Assembly: GCF_014898815.1 (NCBI RefSeq)
Contig: NW_026515500.1
Span: 930,001 to 994,000 of the forward strand
Direction: 5' to 3'
Origin: Panonychus citri
Taxonomy: Eukaryota > Arthropoda > Arachnida > Trombidiformes > Tetranychidae
Length of the DNA stretch: 64,000 nucleotides
Shown here piece after piece: positions 41,383 through 51,989 of this stretch. The notes below the pieces were generated by a model. It was not told where the DNA came from and searched no databases. It was given only the letters and a program-made list of their open reading frames with translations. Positions within the stretch are counted from its first letter, which is position 1, and each line of letters starts with the position of its first letter. Position numbers and translations under genes: made by a program.

Positions 41383-42388
41383 AGATATTGATAATCTCGA
41401 GGCAAATATCATCCAGGGAATGATATGAATCTGCTCAGGCATTTAGGATTAACTCTGAACAATCCTGATGATGGATAAGATTGAAAACTTTGAAATGAAA
41501 AATATTGTGAAGACTTTAAGTACTAAGAATTGTTATTAAATCTTAAATTGTTACAATCAATTAACGTATTACTGGAGAGAAACAAAATCCCAAATAATGA
41601 GCGAAGGGAAAATTTCAACTATTATTTCAACTAATATTTATCTGATTGTATTAATAAATCGATTCTATTGGTGATTGGATATTGCTGATTGTTCCTGAAT
41701 TTTTTATGCTCTTCAAAACAAAAATTATAATGTTTCGAAGTAAAAAATTGACCCACCAAAAAGTGATCATATTCACGCTACAAGAATACACTACTGACCT
41801 TAAATCTTAATCTTTGAATGGAACAAACCATCTAACCCAATGAATCTCACCAATTGCCAAGATTCAGATAATAACTGAATTAAATTGATTAAAGAACGAA
41901 AAAAAAAAGTTCTGATCGAATCTCAATTGCATTCTAATTACGACTAATTGTTTTACTCCAACTTGATCATTCATTAGATTGATGTCATTTACAACCGGTA
42001 AGAAACCAATTGATATTCATGACTAAATAAATATCTCTTCATTCACCATGAAAAAAAAAGTTCTGAGTTTCTAAGATTCTCTCCATTATTTTCTCTGAGG
42101 TTTACATGATAATCTCCAGAGTTTTCCTTTAACTACAAAAAAAACATTGAGACAACAGGTTGATAAAGTTTTCCATATTATTATTACATGTAGTTAAGTG
42201 TTATCATCAATTGTATATATAAGATAAAAGGATAAACAGGAAGAGGAAACAAAAGCAAATGGTCAATATTTACCTTGTAAACAATTCAATGCTGAAGAAA
42301 ACATAATCACCACTCCCTGACATCCCAAGGTCATCAGCTGCTAACATGATTTCCCGAATTGAATCAGATGAGGCACACATAACGACAA
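26352..42388 (-). CDS. Natriuretic-peptide-receptor-like membrane guanylyl cyclase (N-terminus missing)
   Basis: Seventeen coding exons on the minus strand, phases closing over about 843 residues: 42388-42274, 41152-40960, 40444-40309, 40239-40009, 39930-39849, 39743-39611, 39476-39402, 36500-36423, 36352-36176, 33046-32881, 30236-30081, 29295-29127, 29055-28906, 27707-27515, 27011-26738, 26659-26568, 26465-26352. It makes cGMP from GTP at the plasma membrane. Order: membrane-distal half of the ligand-binding domain (MLAADDLGMSGSGDYVFFSIEL; GITGNVSIDENGDR), one membrane helix (exon 39930-39849), kinase-homology domain, coiled-coil dimerisation segment (LLSRMEQYATNLEALVEERT), and cyclase (FSDIVGFTSLS, VETIGDAYMVVSGLP, YCLFGDTVNTASRME). 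The kinase loop reads HGNLKSTNC, so it lacks the catalytic Asp and is a pseudokinase. Both cyclase metal-binding Asp are present. The first visible exon starts in phase 1, so more exons lie upstream. It is close to NPR-A/B in sequence. Confidence 0.93.
27708..28905 (-). other. Guanylyl cyclase intron before the first cyclase exon
   Basis: 1.2 kb, AT-rich with GAGAGA and CATCAT tracts (28310-28325, 28385-28400). A short AAAGATTTGAAGATC-like patch near 28590-28625 has exon-like composition but no supporting reading frame. Confidence 0.4.
30237..32880 (-). other. Guanylyl cyclase intron
   Basis: 2.6 kb of AT-rich intron within the kinase-homology region. It splits the R codon in YWKR-KLW. No coding sequence or RNA gene seen. 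Confidence 0.45.
33047..36175 (-). other. Guanylyl cyclase intron
   Basis: 3.1 kb rich in CATGATAATC-type words. The lysine-rich open frame near 34695-34922 is a product of A-rich sequence. No gene seen. Confidence 0.45.
36501..39401 (-). other. Guanylyl cyclase intron with (AG)n tract
   Basis: 2.9 kb AT-rich intron. It contains an (AG)n microsatellite at 37243-37281 and further GAT/ATG trinucleotide tracts near 38670-38690 and 38830-38850. No gene seen. Confidence 0.45.
37243..37281. repeat. (AG)n microsatellite
   Basis: About 19 perfect AG units, intronic. Confidence 0.95.
41153..42273 (-). other. Guanylyl cyclase intron with (AG)n tract
   Basis: 1.1 kb AT-rich intron between the first two visible extracellular-domain exons, holding a 44-bp (AG)n run at 41337-41380. 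No gene seen. Confidence 0.45.
41337..41380. repeat. (AG)n microsatellite
   Basis: About 22 perfect AG units, intronic. Confidence 0.95.
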
Positions 42389-43549
42389 CTATAATGAGAG
42401 ATTGAGATAATTAAGAGAGCGAAACAATTTAATACAAATTAGATTAACAATTTATTGGATTTACTATTCAATAAATACTATTGATGATAATGTAACCATT
42501 TACAATCGGGTTACAAATAAAACTTATTAATGGGATACATTTAGTTGGTTCAAGTTTTCTCATTCTATCCAAATCAATATACAGAATTTTATTTTGTCAA
42601 AATCAAATTAAATCGGTGAAATTATTATTTATAATTCAATTGAAATTCATTCAATGAAATTTAAATCTTCAATTGATTGTTGAAGTGTTCATGAAAACCT
42701 TTCAATGCTTTATATTAATAGCATTTGTAATTTTGTATTTATTATGATAATTTATTGATCATTGAATATCAACATAATAATTGTTTGTGTACTGATTTAA
42801 GATTAACTAATTTAATTTGGTTCAATATGGTTTCCTTAATGTTAATAATAAGACATGAAAAGATTTACAATTTAAAAATGAAATTTAGATTCGTTGTTAC
42901 AATGACTTGGAGTGGATTTGTTTTCTTAATTATTTGTTGGACAATTTGATTAACAATCAATCAGAAATTATCTACAAAGTGTAACACATTTAATATTAAG
43001 TAATTGTTGTTATTAGCAATACTAAATTAAGTTACAATTTGATACCAATCAATAGATTGATAATCAATCAACTCTTAGGAAAAGAGTTAATTGTTATAAA
43101 CTATTTACTTGTTAATTGTCATCACAATTACGATTAGTTTGATTTCCACAAGGAATTGATGATTTATTAATGATAATTATAATTACAGAATACAAACTGT
43201 TAGTTGATTATCATTTAATAATCTTGATAATGATCAAATTTTACGCTTAAATGATTAAACATATTCTCCCAATGATTAACCTGTTCCAAGTTTAATCAAA
43301 CCAAACAAATCAAATTCAATTAAATGATACAATTAAATATTAATCATCTATTTAACTCTCTCGATGCTGGTTTAATCTGTGAAAGTGGATTAATTTTAAT
43401 CATCATCTCGAAACATCAATCAATCCTTGTGAGTGTTACAGTTAATATATTGATTGTAATTACTTTTTTTCCTCTCTGACAATTAGTTATTTGATTGCTG
43501 AAAGTTGTGCGTTTATATTTAGAGCCTTAAGCTGTTTACCTTTTTTTAC
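42389..43549. other. Sequence between the first visible cyclase exon and retroelement A
   Basis: 1.2 kb AT-rich, presumably intron of the guanylyl cyclase gene. The open frame at 42755-42949 lacks any recognisable domain. No gene seen. Confidence 0.45.
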
Positions 43550-43553
43550 CTGA
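43550..43553. repeat. Target-site duplication, left copy (CTGA)
   Basis: CTGA immediately before the TGTGAG start of the left LTR. The same four bases follow the CA end of the right LTR at 54322-54325. Confidence 0.8.
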
Positions 43554-44426
43554 TGTGAGGATGGAAATTAGGATCTAATTAATTTGGATCCGAATTTTAA
43601 TTGAATTTAATTTCATATCTTTTAATATTTACTCATTTCATTTAAATTCATTTCTTTTATTTTTATTGTTAAAACAATTTAACTATTGATCTTAATTAGG
43701 TATCTAATGATACCTTTCCCTCTTTAAAATTACCAAAATTATGATTTAAGAAAGAGAACAAATTTCTCTTTCTTTTGTTAAGATGAACAATATGTTAAAT
43801 TGTTAACCTTTTCATTTTATACTTTTATCATCATTTAGCTTTAACTAACGTTTGTTGATTAGATTTGACCTAATGGCTTATCGAAGCAACTTTGATTATC
43901 TTCCCCCATTTTAATTTGTAACCCCCTTAAATTTGTTTAGAAACAAAGATTAATCTTCAATTGAAGTTAAGTTTACTTTCAACTTTTGATTAGTCGACTT
44001 CCTTTTTTTGTGTTCAACTTTGTTCTTTTCTAAGAATTTCAATTCAATTCGAATTTCCCCTGAACAATTATCATTGTTCTTTTCTTCAATTAGAGTACCT
44101 CCAAGTCTCATTTTCTTACACTTATTAGTGTTTTTCTTTTCATTTGTTTTAATAAACATTTAAACCAATAATTTGGTTAATTGATAAATCTTGGTAAGTC
44201 CCCCTCTAATTGAAACCAATTAAAGAATTGAATCACTGTTGATCCTGAAAGATCCTGAATAACTTGGCGTGAAAGGCAAGTTAAATTTTCCAGCCATTTT
44301 AATCTCAACTATAATTAAGTTTAAACCTCATCACTTTGGTGATATTTTGTGATCTTTGAATCAACAATGCACACATTTCCTTTTAGTGAAAGACTTTGTC
44401 TCTTCATTCAAAAACTCAACCTTTCA
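43554..44426 (+). repeat. Left LTR of retroelement A
   Basis: 873 bp starting TGTGAGGATGG and ending CAACCTTTCA, repeated as 53462-54321. AT-rich. The two copies differ mainly by one- or two-base indels in homopolymers and by few substitutions. Confidence 0.95.
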
Positions 44427-44428
44427 CT

Positions 44429-44446
44429 TGGTGCTGTCACCAGGAT
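44429..44446 (+). promoter_or_regulatory. Putative primer-binding site
   Basis: TGGTGCTGTCACCAGGAT begins two bases after the left LTR, and starting with TGG fits pairing with a tRNA 3' CCA end. I could not assign the tRNA. The segment also contains a small inverted repeat (GGTG..CACC). Confidence 0.5.
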
Positions 44447-44648
44447 TGGTAGTGCTTTCATCTTTAATTGGTGTTGTGTATCTTGTGCTTTGACACTATT
44501 ATGCCTCGTACTTCTGTTAAGGTAAAAACCTTACTTTGAGGAAGTTAAGGATCTATTCCGAACGTGGTCAATTCCACCACTGGTACTTGCTTCAATTTCA
44601 CAAGAAATTGATCGATGTCAAAGACATTTTCTACTTATTGGTGAATCT

Positions 44649-45905
44649 TTGGATTCTTCAACAATTCATCAACTACCCATTGATGATCTAAGAAATCAGG
44701 AAATTCCTGAATGGGTTACATCAGCTCGTATTGCTGGTATTAGTGAAGATGAACTTCAACTGTTCATCCAAAAAATTGGACGTGATGAAGAAACGATTCT
44801 GACCATCACTTATTGTGATTTATCTTCCCTTTCATTTTCATTGGGAACTCTTCGAAAATTCCAAAATGTTCTTAATGAACATGGTGCTTCAATCATCGCT
44901 CCAAATCAACCTACTGGTTCATCTTCAACTTCAACTAATGTTGACTCATCTTCCCCTGTTACTTCCAATTCTAATGAACTATTGGTTTCGTCCTTGGCTC
45001 AATTCGCTCAATCTCTAAGGAGAGATCCGGAAGTAACTGAATTCCAAAAAGGTGAAGATATGATTGCTTGGGTCAACAAAACCAAATCAAGGCTTCAACA
45101 GGAAAATGTCGACGATGAGACTCGCCTCCGTTGTTTCCGTAAAGGTATGGCTTATGAACTTTAAATACCGCTAAATCTATCGATTCCTCAATCACTAATT
45201 ATCGTGATTACATTAATGCTCTTTTGGAGAAATTAAATTGCCCTTCAATGCAATACTCCGCTGATTTTGAATTAAGACAATTTCGCTATCGCTTAGACGA
45301 TCACCCTTCAAATTACTTTGACCAATTAACAAGTCTTGTTCATAAATCTTATGGATCTCAAATTCTGACAAAATTTCACTGCAGAAATTGTTAATCATTT
45401 ACCTTCATTCATTCGTGATGAAATTTATGTTCTTGGCGTGAACACCGATCGAGATAAGATCTTTAATGTCCTTATTAGGAAACACTTTGAATACACTCAA
45501 CAAATGAAGCTGAATAAAGCTAAAGCTTCAAAGCCTTTTGACTCTAAAGGTAAAAACGAAGGAAAAAATTCAACTTTTGGGAAAATGTTTAAACGAAACA
45601 ATCAACCTCAAAAGCCTTCAAATTCTAACTCATCTAAATCTTCTAAGGAAGAAACTTGTCGATATTGTAAAGACGAAGGACATGATGTTTTCAATTGTCC
45701 AGTTCTCGCCAGAAAGAAGCAATTTCAAAACCTGCCAACAGTTTCTCGTTCAATTCATCATCATCAACCAATTCCGCTCCTCAAGCTAATAATTTACTTA
45801 CAGTTCATCCGGAACCTGAATCTTCAGCTCTCCGTCAAACTGAATTTTCTTTGCAGTTTCGCCTGCTATTCAACCAATTACTCAACTTGGTCCTTCTTTT
45901 CTTCG
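44649..45905 (+). pseudogene. gag: Gag region of retroelement A, frame-broken
   Basis: It opens at the ATG of MDSSTIHQLPIDDLRNQEIP and reads 171 codons to a TAA at 45162. Homologous coding continues in other frames after apparent single-base shifts near 45158, 45380, 45720 and 45850. A nucleocapsid zinc knuckle of the form C-x2-C-x4-H-x4-C (CRYCKDEGHDVFNC) lies at 45657-45698, which identifies the region as gag. Basic Lys/Ser/Asn-rich sequence precedes the knuckle. As read, it could not give one continuous Gag. Whether the breaks are real or assembly errors is open. Confidence 0.85.
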
Positions 45906-45909
45906 CTAT

Positions 45910-46320
45910 ATGCCACAAGCAACTTTTAAACTTTGCAAGCCGAACCGTGAGTTCCTAAAGGAAGGTAATGTTCTTCTTGATACTGGATCAAATATTTCAG
46001 CTTTAGATGCTAATGTCGCAAATGAACTTGAGTTCATACCATTCATTTTGATCGAGTTCTTAGGAATTGTATCCAATTCTTATGTTCGATCTCAAGGTTA
46101 TGCATATGCTCTAATAAAGCATCCAGATATGACGGAATCACGAGTTCTAAAACTTCAAATTGTCAAAGACTTTGAGCCTGTTTGTCTCATTGGAAATTCC
46201 TTCATTCATTTATACTACATGAGTATGGCAAGCGATGGACTTGAGTATAAAATTAAGGTTAAAGAAACACCTATGGGTGAACTTCTCGATCCCACTTTCT
46301 ACTTTAGATTTTGCACCTGA
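45910..46320 (+). CDS. Retroviral-type aspartic protease of retroelement A
   Basis: The frame holds the protease active-site motif LLDTGSNISALD, with the catalytic Asp codon at 45979, in the position between gag and reverse transcriptase expected for Ty3/gypsy. It ends in a stop at 46318. Further coding similarity to the segment before reverse transcriptase continues in other frames to 46620, so the protease-pol link is broken by at least two shifts (near 46318 and 46585). Its product would cut the polyprotein. Confidence 0.8.
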   Translation: MPQATFKLCKPNREFLKEGNVLLDTGSNISALDANVANELEFIPFILIEFLGIVSNSYVRSQGYAYALIKHPDMTESRVLKLQIVKDFEPVCLIGNSFIHLYYMSMASDGLEYKIKVKETPMGELLDPTFYFRFCT

Positions 46321-46619
46321 GGAAACACAAAATAATTCAAACCGCAACTAAAGTTTCTGAGATTCCAACTCTTCATTTATCATCGATCAAATTAAAGCAA
46401 AGATTGATGATCCTGCTGTTAAAATTGATCTAATTAATTCAGATCAACGAACTTTCAAGCTATTACTTGATGATGAAAGTGCTATTATCGCACGTTGTGA
46501 TCTTGCTGATCCACTTGATATGAAACTCATTGAGTTCATTGAAAAATTGAAAAGAATTGATCCTTCTTTGATAAGTCTCAACGTAGACAATTAATTGAAT
46601 TATTTGATAATTATCAAGA

Positions 46620-49600
46620 TTGTTTTCTCATCATAAACATGATCTAGGTTTCGTCCTTCTGAAATTTGTCCTGTTGAAATTGATATCGGAGACAATCCTG
46701 TTCCTTATCAGAAACCACAATTGTCCCTCTAATCGTCGTGAAGCTTTTAAAAGCATTATTAAAGATATGATGGAACACAATTTAATCGAACCTTCTGATG
46801 CCGAAGGTGGTTCTCCGTCAATTTTGGTTCCACGATCTGATGGATCCTTTAGGATGGTAACAGACTATCGTCTTCTAAATCGACTTACCAAGGTTCCACG
46901 TTACCCAATGCCCCGCATTGATGACATTATCTCTGTGGTAAGAGGAGGTCAATATTTTAATATGTTTGACCTTGCTCAAGGTTATCACCAAATTGAGCTT
47001 CCAGAAAAAGAACGCGCTAAAACGGTTTTTGTTACCCCTGATGGGAAATATCAATATACTCGCTTACCTATGGGATTAAGCGGTGCTCCATTCATTTTTC
47101 AACGACTGATGAACAAAGTGCTCGATGGTTTACAGTATAAAATCTGCATCGGCTACTTCGATGATATTCCTGTGGTAGGAAAAACTTTTGAAGAATTAAT
47201 TGCTAATACAATCTTGGTCCTTGAACGATTTAGGAAATATAACCTAAAAGTTAAAGTCGAAAAATGTGATTTTGGATTCAAGGAAATTCTTCTTCTTGGA
47301 CACCTCGTAAGTGGTGATGGTGTTCGTCCTGACCCTAAGAAGGTCGAAGCTTTGAAAAAATTACCATACCCAAAAAATGTTAAACAACTTCAATCGCTTC
47401 TGGGCTGCTACAATTATTTTTCCAGGTATATTCCTAATTATTCTGCTATTGCAGCTCCTCTCTTTCGTTTGGTCTCGAAAGAAAAAAGATTCAAAATTTT
47501 AAAAGAAGATGAAAAAGCTTTGGACACTTTAAAAAATGCATTGGTAAAAGAAACCCTTCTTGTCCATTTTAATCCTGATCTTCGCAGGAAAATTACCTGT
47601 GATGCTTCTGAATTCGCTGTGGGAGGTATTCTCCTTCAGGAAGATGATACATCCGAATCTTTTGATTCCTCTTCTCCAATTGATAAAATTATTCACTGGC
47701 GCCCATTGAGTTTTTACTCACAAAAATTGCAACCAAATCAAAGAAACTGGACTGTTTCTGAAAAAGAATGTTTCGCCATTCATGTTTGTGTAAACAAATT
47801 TAATCATTATCTTGAACATGCTGAATTCCTAGTGGAAACGGACCATCATGCTCTTTGTCAGATGACTAAAATCAACTTTAAAAATTCGCGAATTAACCGC
47901 TGGTCCATTATGATGGGAAATCTTTCTTATACTGTGATTTATAAGAAAGGAAGTTTACACGCTCCTGATTGTTTTTCTCGACATCCTTGTGAATGGGAAC
48001 ATCGTAAACGATTGGATCCCGAAGAAGAGTATTTGGATAAACTCTTCCTGGTAAACTATTGTTCCGACCCTGAAGACTATCATTATTATGATCTCGGAAT
48101 GAATATAATTAATGTTCATTTAAGTTTACCTTTTTCACCTGATCTTAAAGATCTTCCTATTATTTTTTATAATACTCAAGGAGAAATTGCTCAGTTAAGA
48201 CCAGATCTTGCTGATAAACCAGATAAAATTCAATTTTCCTATTGGAAAGAAAAAGTTAGAGCTCATCAAGCTCTTGATCCGTTAATTCAAAAAGTTAAAC
48301 CTCTTCTAGAAAAGCAATTTCCCAACGTAAAAAATTACATCTTAAAAGACGATTTGGTCTATCGTAAAGATGATGGTACTCCTTTTGGATCTCGCTTGGT
48401 AATTGATAAAGAAATACTCAAAGATATTTTCGAGTATGATCACACTTCCCCTATTGGAGGTCATTTTGCTGCTCAAAAGACTTTCGATCAAATCTCAAGA
48501 AGATTTTGGTGCCCTTACCTTTGGGAAGAAGTTAAGAAACTTTGTGATCAATGTGTTACTTGCCAATTGGCTAAACCTTCAAATACAATTTACATTGACC
48601 CTTCAACCAAGCCGATACCTTCAAGTATTTTCGACCGATTAGAATTGGACGTAATGGGTCCAATAACGGTAAATCATTCTAAAAAATACATAATCGTCCT
48701 CGTCGATATTCTGTCTCGTTATGTTCAAGCTGATCTTTTCCCTAATCAAACTGCAGATACTGTTATTAACTTTCTTACTAACTCTTTTCATACCTTTGGG
48801 TATCCTAAATGTATACAGACAGATCAAGGTTCCAATTTCATGTCTAAAGAATTCAATGATTTTCTAAAGAAAAATGCGATTAAACATGAAAATTCAACTT
48901 CTTATCACCCACAATCGCAGGGTGTAGTTGAGCGAAGTAATCGGACCATTGCCGAAAGACTAAGGTCTTATGTGATCGAAAATGGTCCACGAAAATTGAA
49001 ATTGGCTCTTGATGCGTCTATTTTTGCTATTAACAGTTCGGTCCACAAGATAACCCGCTTTTCCCCATACTTTTTAGTATTTGGTAAACATCCTAGAAAA
49101 CCTATTGATAATCTGCTTGATCTTTCTGATTCCTTCTTAACTAACGTTAACGATGCCAGAAAATTAGCTTTTGCTCGCTTACATGCACAGCAATTATATC
49201 AGATTAACCGCTTAACTAAGCTTCATCACCAATCTCCCTATAAGGAAGGTGATTTCATTCTGATCAAAAACGAATCTATCGATCCAAAATTCTCAAAGAA
49301 ATTAAACAAAAAATATCATGGACCTTTTCTTATTATTGGTATTTCTAAAGGTGCTTGTTTTGTTATAGAAATTGATGACTTGGTCATCTTCAGTGTAAAC
49401 GTTTCAAATACGAAACTTTTTAAAGGAGAAGTTAATGAGAAAATGAAATTATTGAGAGATCGATATTTCAATCCTTCTACTTTTCTTGAAAATCAAGACT
49501 TTGCATCATCTTTAGATGAACAATTAGCTGATTCTTTTATTAGAAATCACCATGATGAATATGATATTGAGAATGATGATCAAATGAATGACCCTCCATC

Positions 49601-51989
49601 AACTAACATTGACCTTTATCCTGAATCTGATTCTATTAACCCATCTAATGATGCTGAACAAATTAACGAAGATTTTAACAACCAAAATTCTGATTCTATC
49701 GAATCAACCCCACCACTGGTAAACAACGATTATCTTGAAGAAAATTTAATCCCATCTATTGATGTTACCGTTAAGAAAAAACGAAAATACATTACCGCTG
49801 ATAAATTGATTTCTAATCAAAAAGTGATTAATCATCAAGACCAAAACAAACCTTTAACCAGGTCACAAAAACTAAACCAACGGAAAATTAACACTTTTGT
49901 GCTTTGTTTGTGCTTCACCTTAACAAGTGAAGATGAAGAGTTAAACCCTGACCAATTCAGACTAATTAGTCAAGAAATCAATTATCACAAACCTATTGGT
50001 TTCTCATGTGATAATTACCAATTTGGAAAAGTTTCTCACGTTTCAAAAATTAATTGCTTTGGCAATATTAAAATTGACTCTCTCAAATTTCGAAAGTCGA
50101 TAATTAAATTGTTTCTTTTTCTCTGTCTAGAAACAGTTTCTAATTGTTTGTTGAAGCGAAAAGTTGAAGAGTCAATTCTTTTCCAATTGTGCTTTTTTAA
50201 TCTTGTTTCCCTTGATTACTTATCAGTAACTATTAATTTACATTGTGACTTTAATCACCTCCAGTTAAGCTTTTTAAAACTAAATCAAAAGCTTAATCAT
50301 CTCTACTCTATCAAGTTAATTTACTATAAAAACACAATGTCATCTCCCCTTGACCTCAGTGTCAAAAACTCTTCATCTAGTGAAACTAGTGAATCCATTT
50401 CTCCCAAAAACTTTTGCTCATCTCCCATACCTGGTCCATCTCAATTACCTCAATTATCTCGTGCCAGTTCATTTAGTTCAGTGACTGAACAAACAATTGA
50501 AGCTTCAACTTCATCTAACATGGAACCTAAAGGCCCTAATATTGTTACTCCCATTGTTCTCAAAGAAGTTTTGGATAAACTTAAAATTCCGAAACGAGGT
50601 GCAGTTAAACGTTCACATGATTCTATCGAATCTAAAACTGGTGAAATTGAAACACCAAATTCTTCCATGGACATTTCGGATGATTCTTCCAATAAAACTG
50701 CTGTTAAATGGGCTGATCCTATTGAATCCTTTTGTTCCCCTTTGGTTGAAACCTCAACCTCAACAAAAATTGAAACTGGTGTAAAACCTAAACGTTACCC
50801 TGGACCTGAGGAATATCCCCTTGAGGAAGATGAGTATCCTGCTCCTTTACCCCTTGCAGAACCCCCTGAGTATACCTCATTAAATAAATTTAAAGAAGTT
50901 AAAGCCTACATCGATGCTAAGGCTAAAACCTTCTCGGAACAAAGTAAAAAATTTGAAAAAATGATAAGAGAAAAGCTCTATCTTAATCTCTATCAAGATG
51001 ATTATATCTATCATGTTCCGTTACCCAAAATTCCTAGAGGAATACCAAAAGCCAACATCATCAACGAAAAAATTGAAAAAATAATCAAAGAGATTCGATG
51101 CCTGTTTTGTGAACAAGTATCCATTGATCCGAAATGTTGTAAATCGTGCAACAAATGGTACTGCAAAAAGTGTATCAATTGGCTTAGAGAATTGGTTATC
51201 CCTCTCAAACTTACACCTATTGGTGTCCCTGATAAATTTATCTGTATTCATCCTCAATGTGTTTCCAAATTTTCCCTGAAGGATGATTACCCTGAATTCG
51301 GTGCTGTTGATCCTACTCCTATTTATATTCACTATCGTGAAAGTAAATTCATCTGTCGTAGGACCCATTGTGCTCAATCTTTCAGCGCTGGCCTCTTCCA
51401 AGATCATGAGAATGGTTGTCGATTAGGACTCATTCGTGAAAATATTGATTTTGATTCTTCTCTCCCTTTTGTTCATGGTCCTTCTAGTGAAGAATTGGCA
51501 AATTGTCCTAAAAGACTGTTAGATTTTGTTCCACAACATCTCAAGTGCCTTCCATTACCCTCGATCAGTTACTCAACTCATTCTAGTGAATGGAATGAAA
51601 AAATGCAGCTTTGGGCTTGTCTCATGAATTTACGAGATGAAGATCCTGAGGATCCCCTGTTAACCCCAACTGCTATTCGAGGTTTTACCAATTTACGTTT
51701 AAATTTTTACAACAATTTAAAAAGATCTATTGATCCTTACCTTCCCCTTGATGAAGGTGAAGAATTCATTCAATCTCTTGGATTTAAAACCACTGTTGGT
51801 CGTGATATTGACCCTGGTTGGACCCAACGACCTCGAACCATTAAATGGTCTAGAGTACCACTTTACCTCTTAGAAGATTCGGAGGATTGGCTTAATTATG
51901 CCAAAGGTAAACCTGGTCGTCAACGAGCTTCCATTGATGTGGATGTTGCTGGTGAAATCCAATCAACTGATACCTTATTTGAGGATTAA
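46620..51989 (+). CDS. pol: Pol (RT, RNase H, integrase) fused in frame to the third-region protein
   Basis: 1789 codons without a stop. Reverse transcriptase spans residues about 50-270 (VTDYRLLN, FDLAQGYHQIEL, LPMGLSGAPF, and catalytic YFDD at residues 179-182). RNase H follows (CDASEFAVGG, YSQKLQPNQRNWTVSEKE, ETDHHAL). Integrase has an HHCC zinc site (GGHFAAQKTF..CDQCVTCQ) and a D,D,E core (LELDVMG; TDQGSNFMS; HPQSQGVVERSNR). After about residue 960 comes a low-complexity linker. A Met at residue 1240 (50337) begins the third region, which reads MSSPLDLSV, then the motif YPGPEEYPLEEDEYPAPLP, a RING-like cluster (from 51099) and a C-x4-C-x11-H-x3-C finger (about 51358-51420). The stop at 51987 cuts this region short compared with the related copy at 61126-64000. 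Initiation may be elsewhere, by frameshift from gag. Confidence 0.9.
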   Translation: MFSHHKHDLGFVLLKFVLLKLISETILFLIRNHNCPSNRREAFKSIIKDMMEHNLIEPSDAEGGSPSILVPRSDGSFRMVTDYRLLNRLTKVPRYPMPRIDDIISVVRGGQYFNMFDLAQGYHQIELPEKERAKTVFVTPDGKYQYTRLPMGLSGAPFIFQRLMNKVLDGLQYKICIGYFDDIPVVGKTFEELIANTILVLERFRKYNLKVKVEKCDFGFKEILLLGHLVSGDGVRPDPKKVEALKKLPYPKNVKQLQSLLGCYNYFSRYIPNYSAIAAPLFRLVSKEKRFKILKEDEKALDTLKNALVKETLLVHFNPDLRRKITCDASEFAVGGILLQEDDTSESFDSSSPIDKIIHWRPLSFYSQKLQPNQRNWTVSEKECFAIHVCVNKFNHYLEHAEFLVETDHHALCQMTKINFKNSRINRWSIMMGNLSYTVIYKKGSLHAPDCFSRHPCEWEHRKRLDPEEEYLDKLFLVNYCSDPEDYHYYDLGMNIINVHLSLPFSPDLKDLPIIFYNTQGEIAQLRPDLADKPDKIQFSYWKEKVRAHQALDPLIQKVKPLLEKQFPNVKNYILKDDLVYRKDDGTPFGSRLVIDKEILKDIFEYDHTSPIGGHFAAQKTFDQISRRFWCPYLWEEVKKLCDQCVTCQLAKPSNTIYIDPSTKPIPSSIFDRLELDVMGPITVNHSKKYIIVLVDILSRYVQADLFPNQTADTVINFLTNSFHTFGYPKCIQTDQGSNFMSKEFNDFLKKNAIKHENSTSYHPQSQGVVERSNRTIAERLRSYVIENGPRKLKLALDASIFAINSSVHKITRFSPYFLVFGKHPRKPIDNLLDLSDSFLTNVNDARKLAFARLHAQQLYQINRLTKLHHQSPYKEGDFILIKNESIDPKFSKKLNKKYHGPFLIIGISKGACFVIEIDDLVIFSVNVSNTKLFKGEVNEKMKLLRDRYFNPSTFLENQDFASSLDEQLADSFIRNHHDEYDIENDDQMNDPPSTNIDLYPESDSINPSNDAEQINEDFNNQNSDSIESTPPLVNNDYLEENLIPSIDVTVKKKRKYITADKLISNQKVINHQDQNKPLTRSQKLNQRKINTFVLCLCFTLTSEDEELNPDQFRLISQEINYHKPIGFSCDNYQFGKVSHVSKINCFGNIKIDSLKFRKSIIKLFLFLCLETVSNCLLKRKVEESILFQLCFFNLVSLDYLSVTINLHCDFNHLQLSFLKLNQKLNHLYSIKLIYYKNTMSSPLDLSVKNSSSSETSESISPKNFCSSPIPGPSQLPQLSRASSFSSVTEQTIEASTSSNMEPKGPNIVTPIVLKEVLDKLKIPKRGAVKRSHDSIESKTGEIETPNSSMDISDDSSNKTAVKWADPIESFCSPLVETSTSTKIETGVKPKRYPGPEEYPLEEDEYPAPLPLAEPPEYTSLNKFKEVKAYIDAKAKTFSEQSKKFEKMIREKLYLNLYQDDYIYHVPLPKIPRGIPKANIINEKIEKIIKEIRCLFCEQVSIDPKCCKSCNKWYCKKCINWLRELVIPLKLTPIGVPDKFICIHPQCVSKFSLKDDYPEFGAVDPTPIYIHYRESKFICRRTHCAQSFSAGLFQDHENGCRLGLIRENIDFDSSLPFVHGPSSEELANCPKRLLDFVPQHLKCLPLPSISYSTHSSEWNEKMQLWACLMNLRDEDPEDPLLTPTAIRGFTNLRLNFYNNLKRSIDPYLPLDEGEEFIQSLGFKTTVGRDIDPGWTQRPRTIKWSRVPLYLLEDSEDWLNYAKGKPGRQRASIDVDVAGEIQSTDTLFED

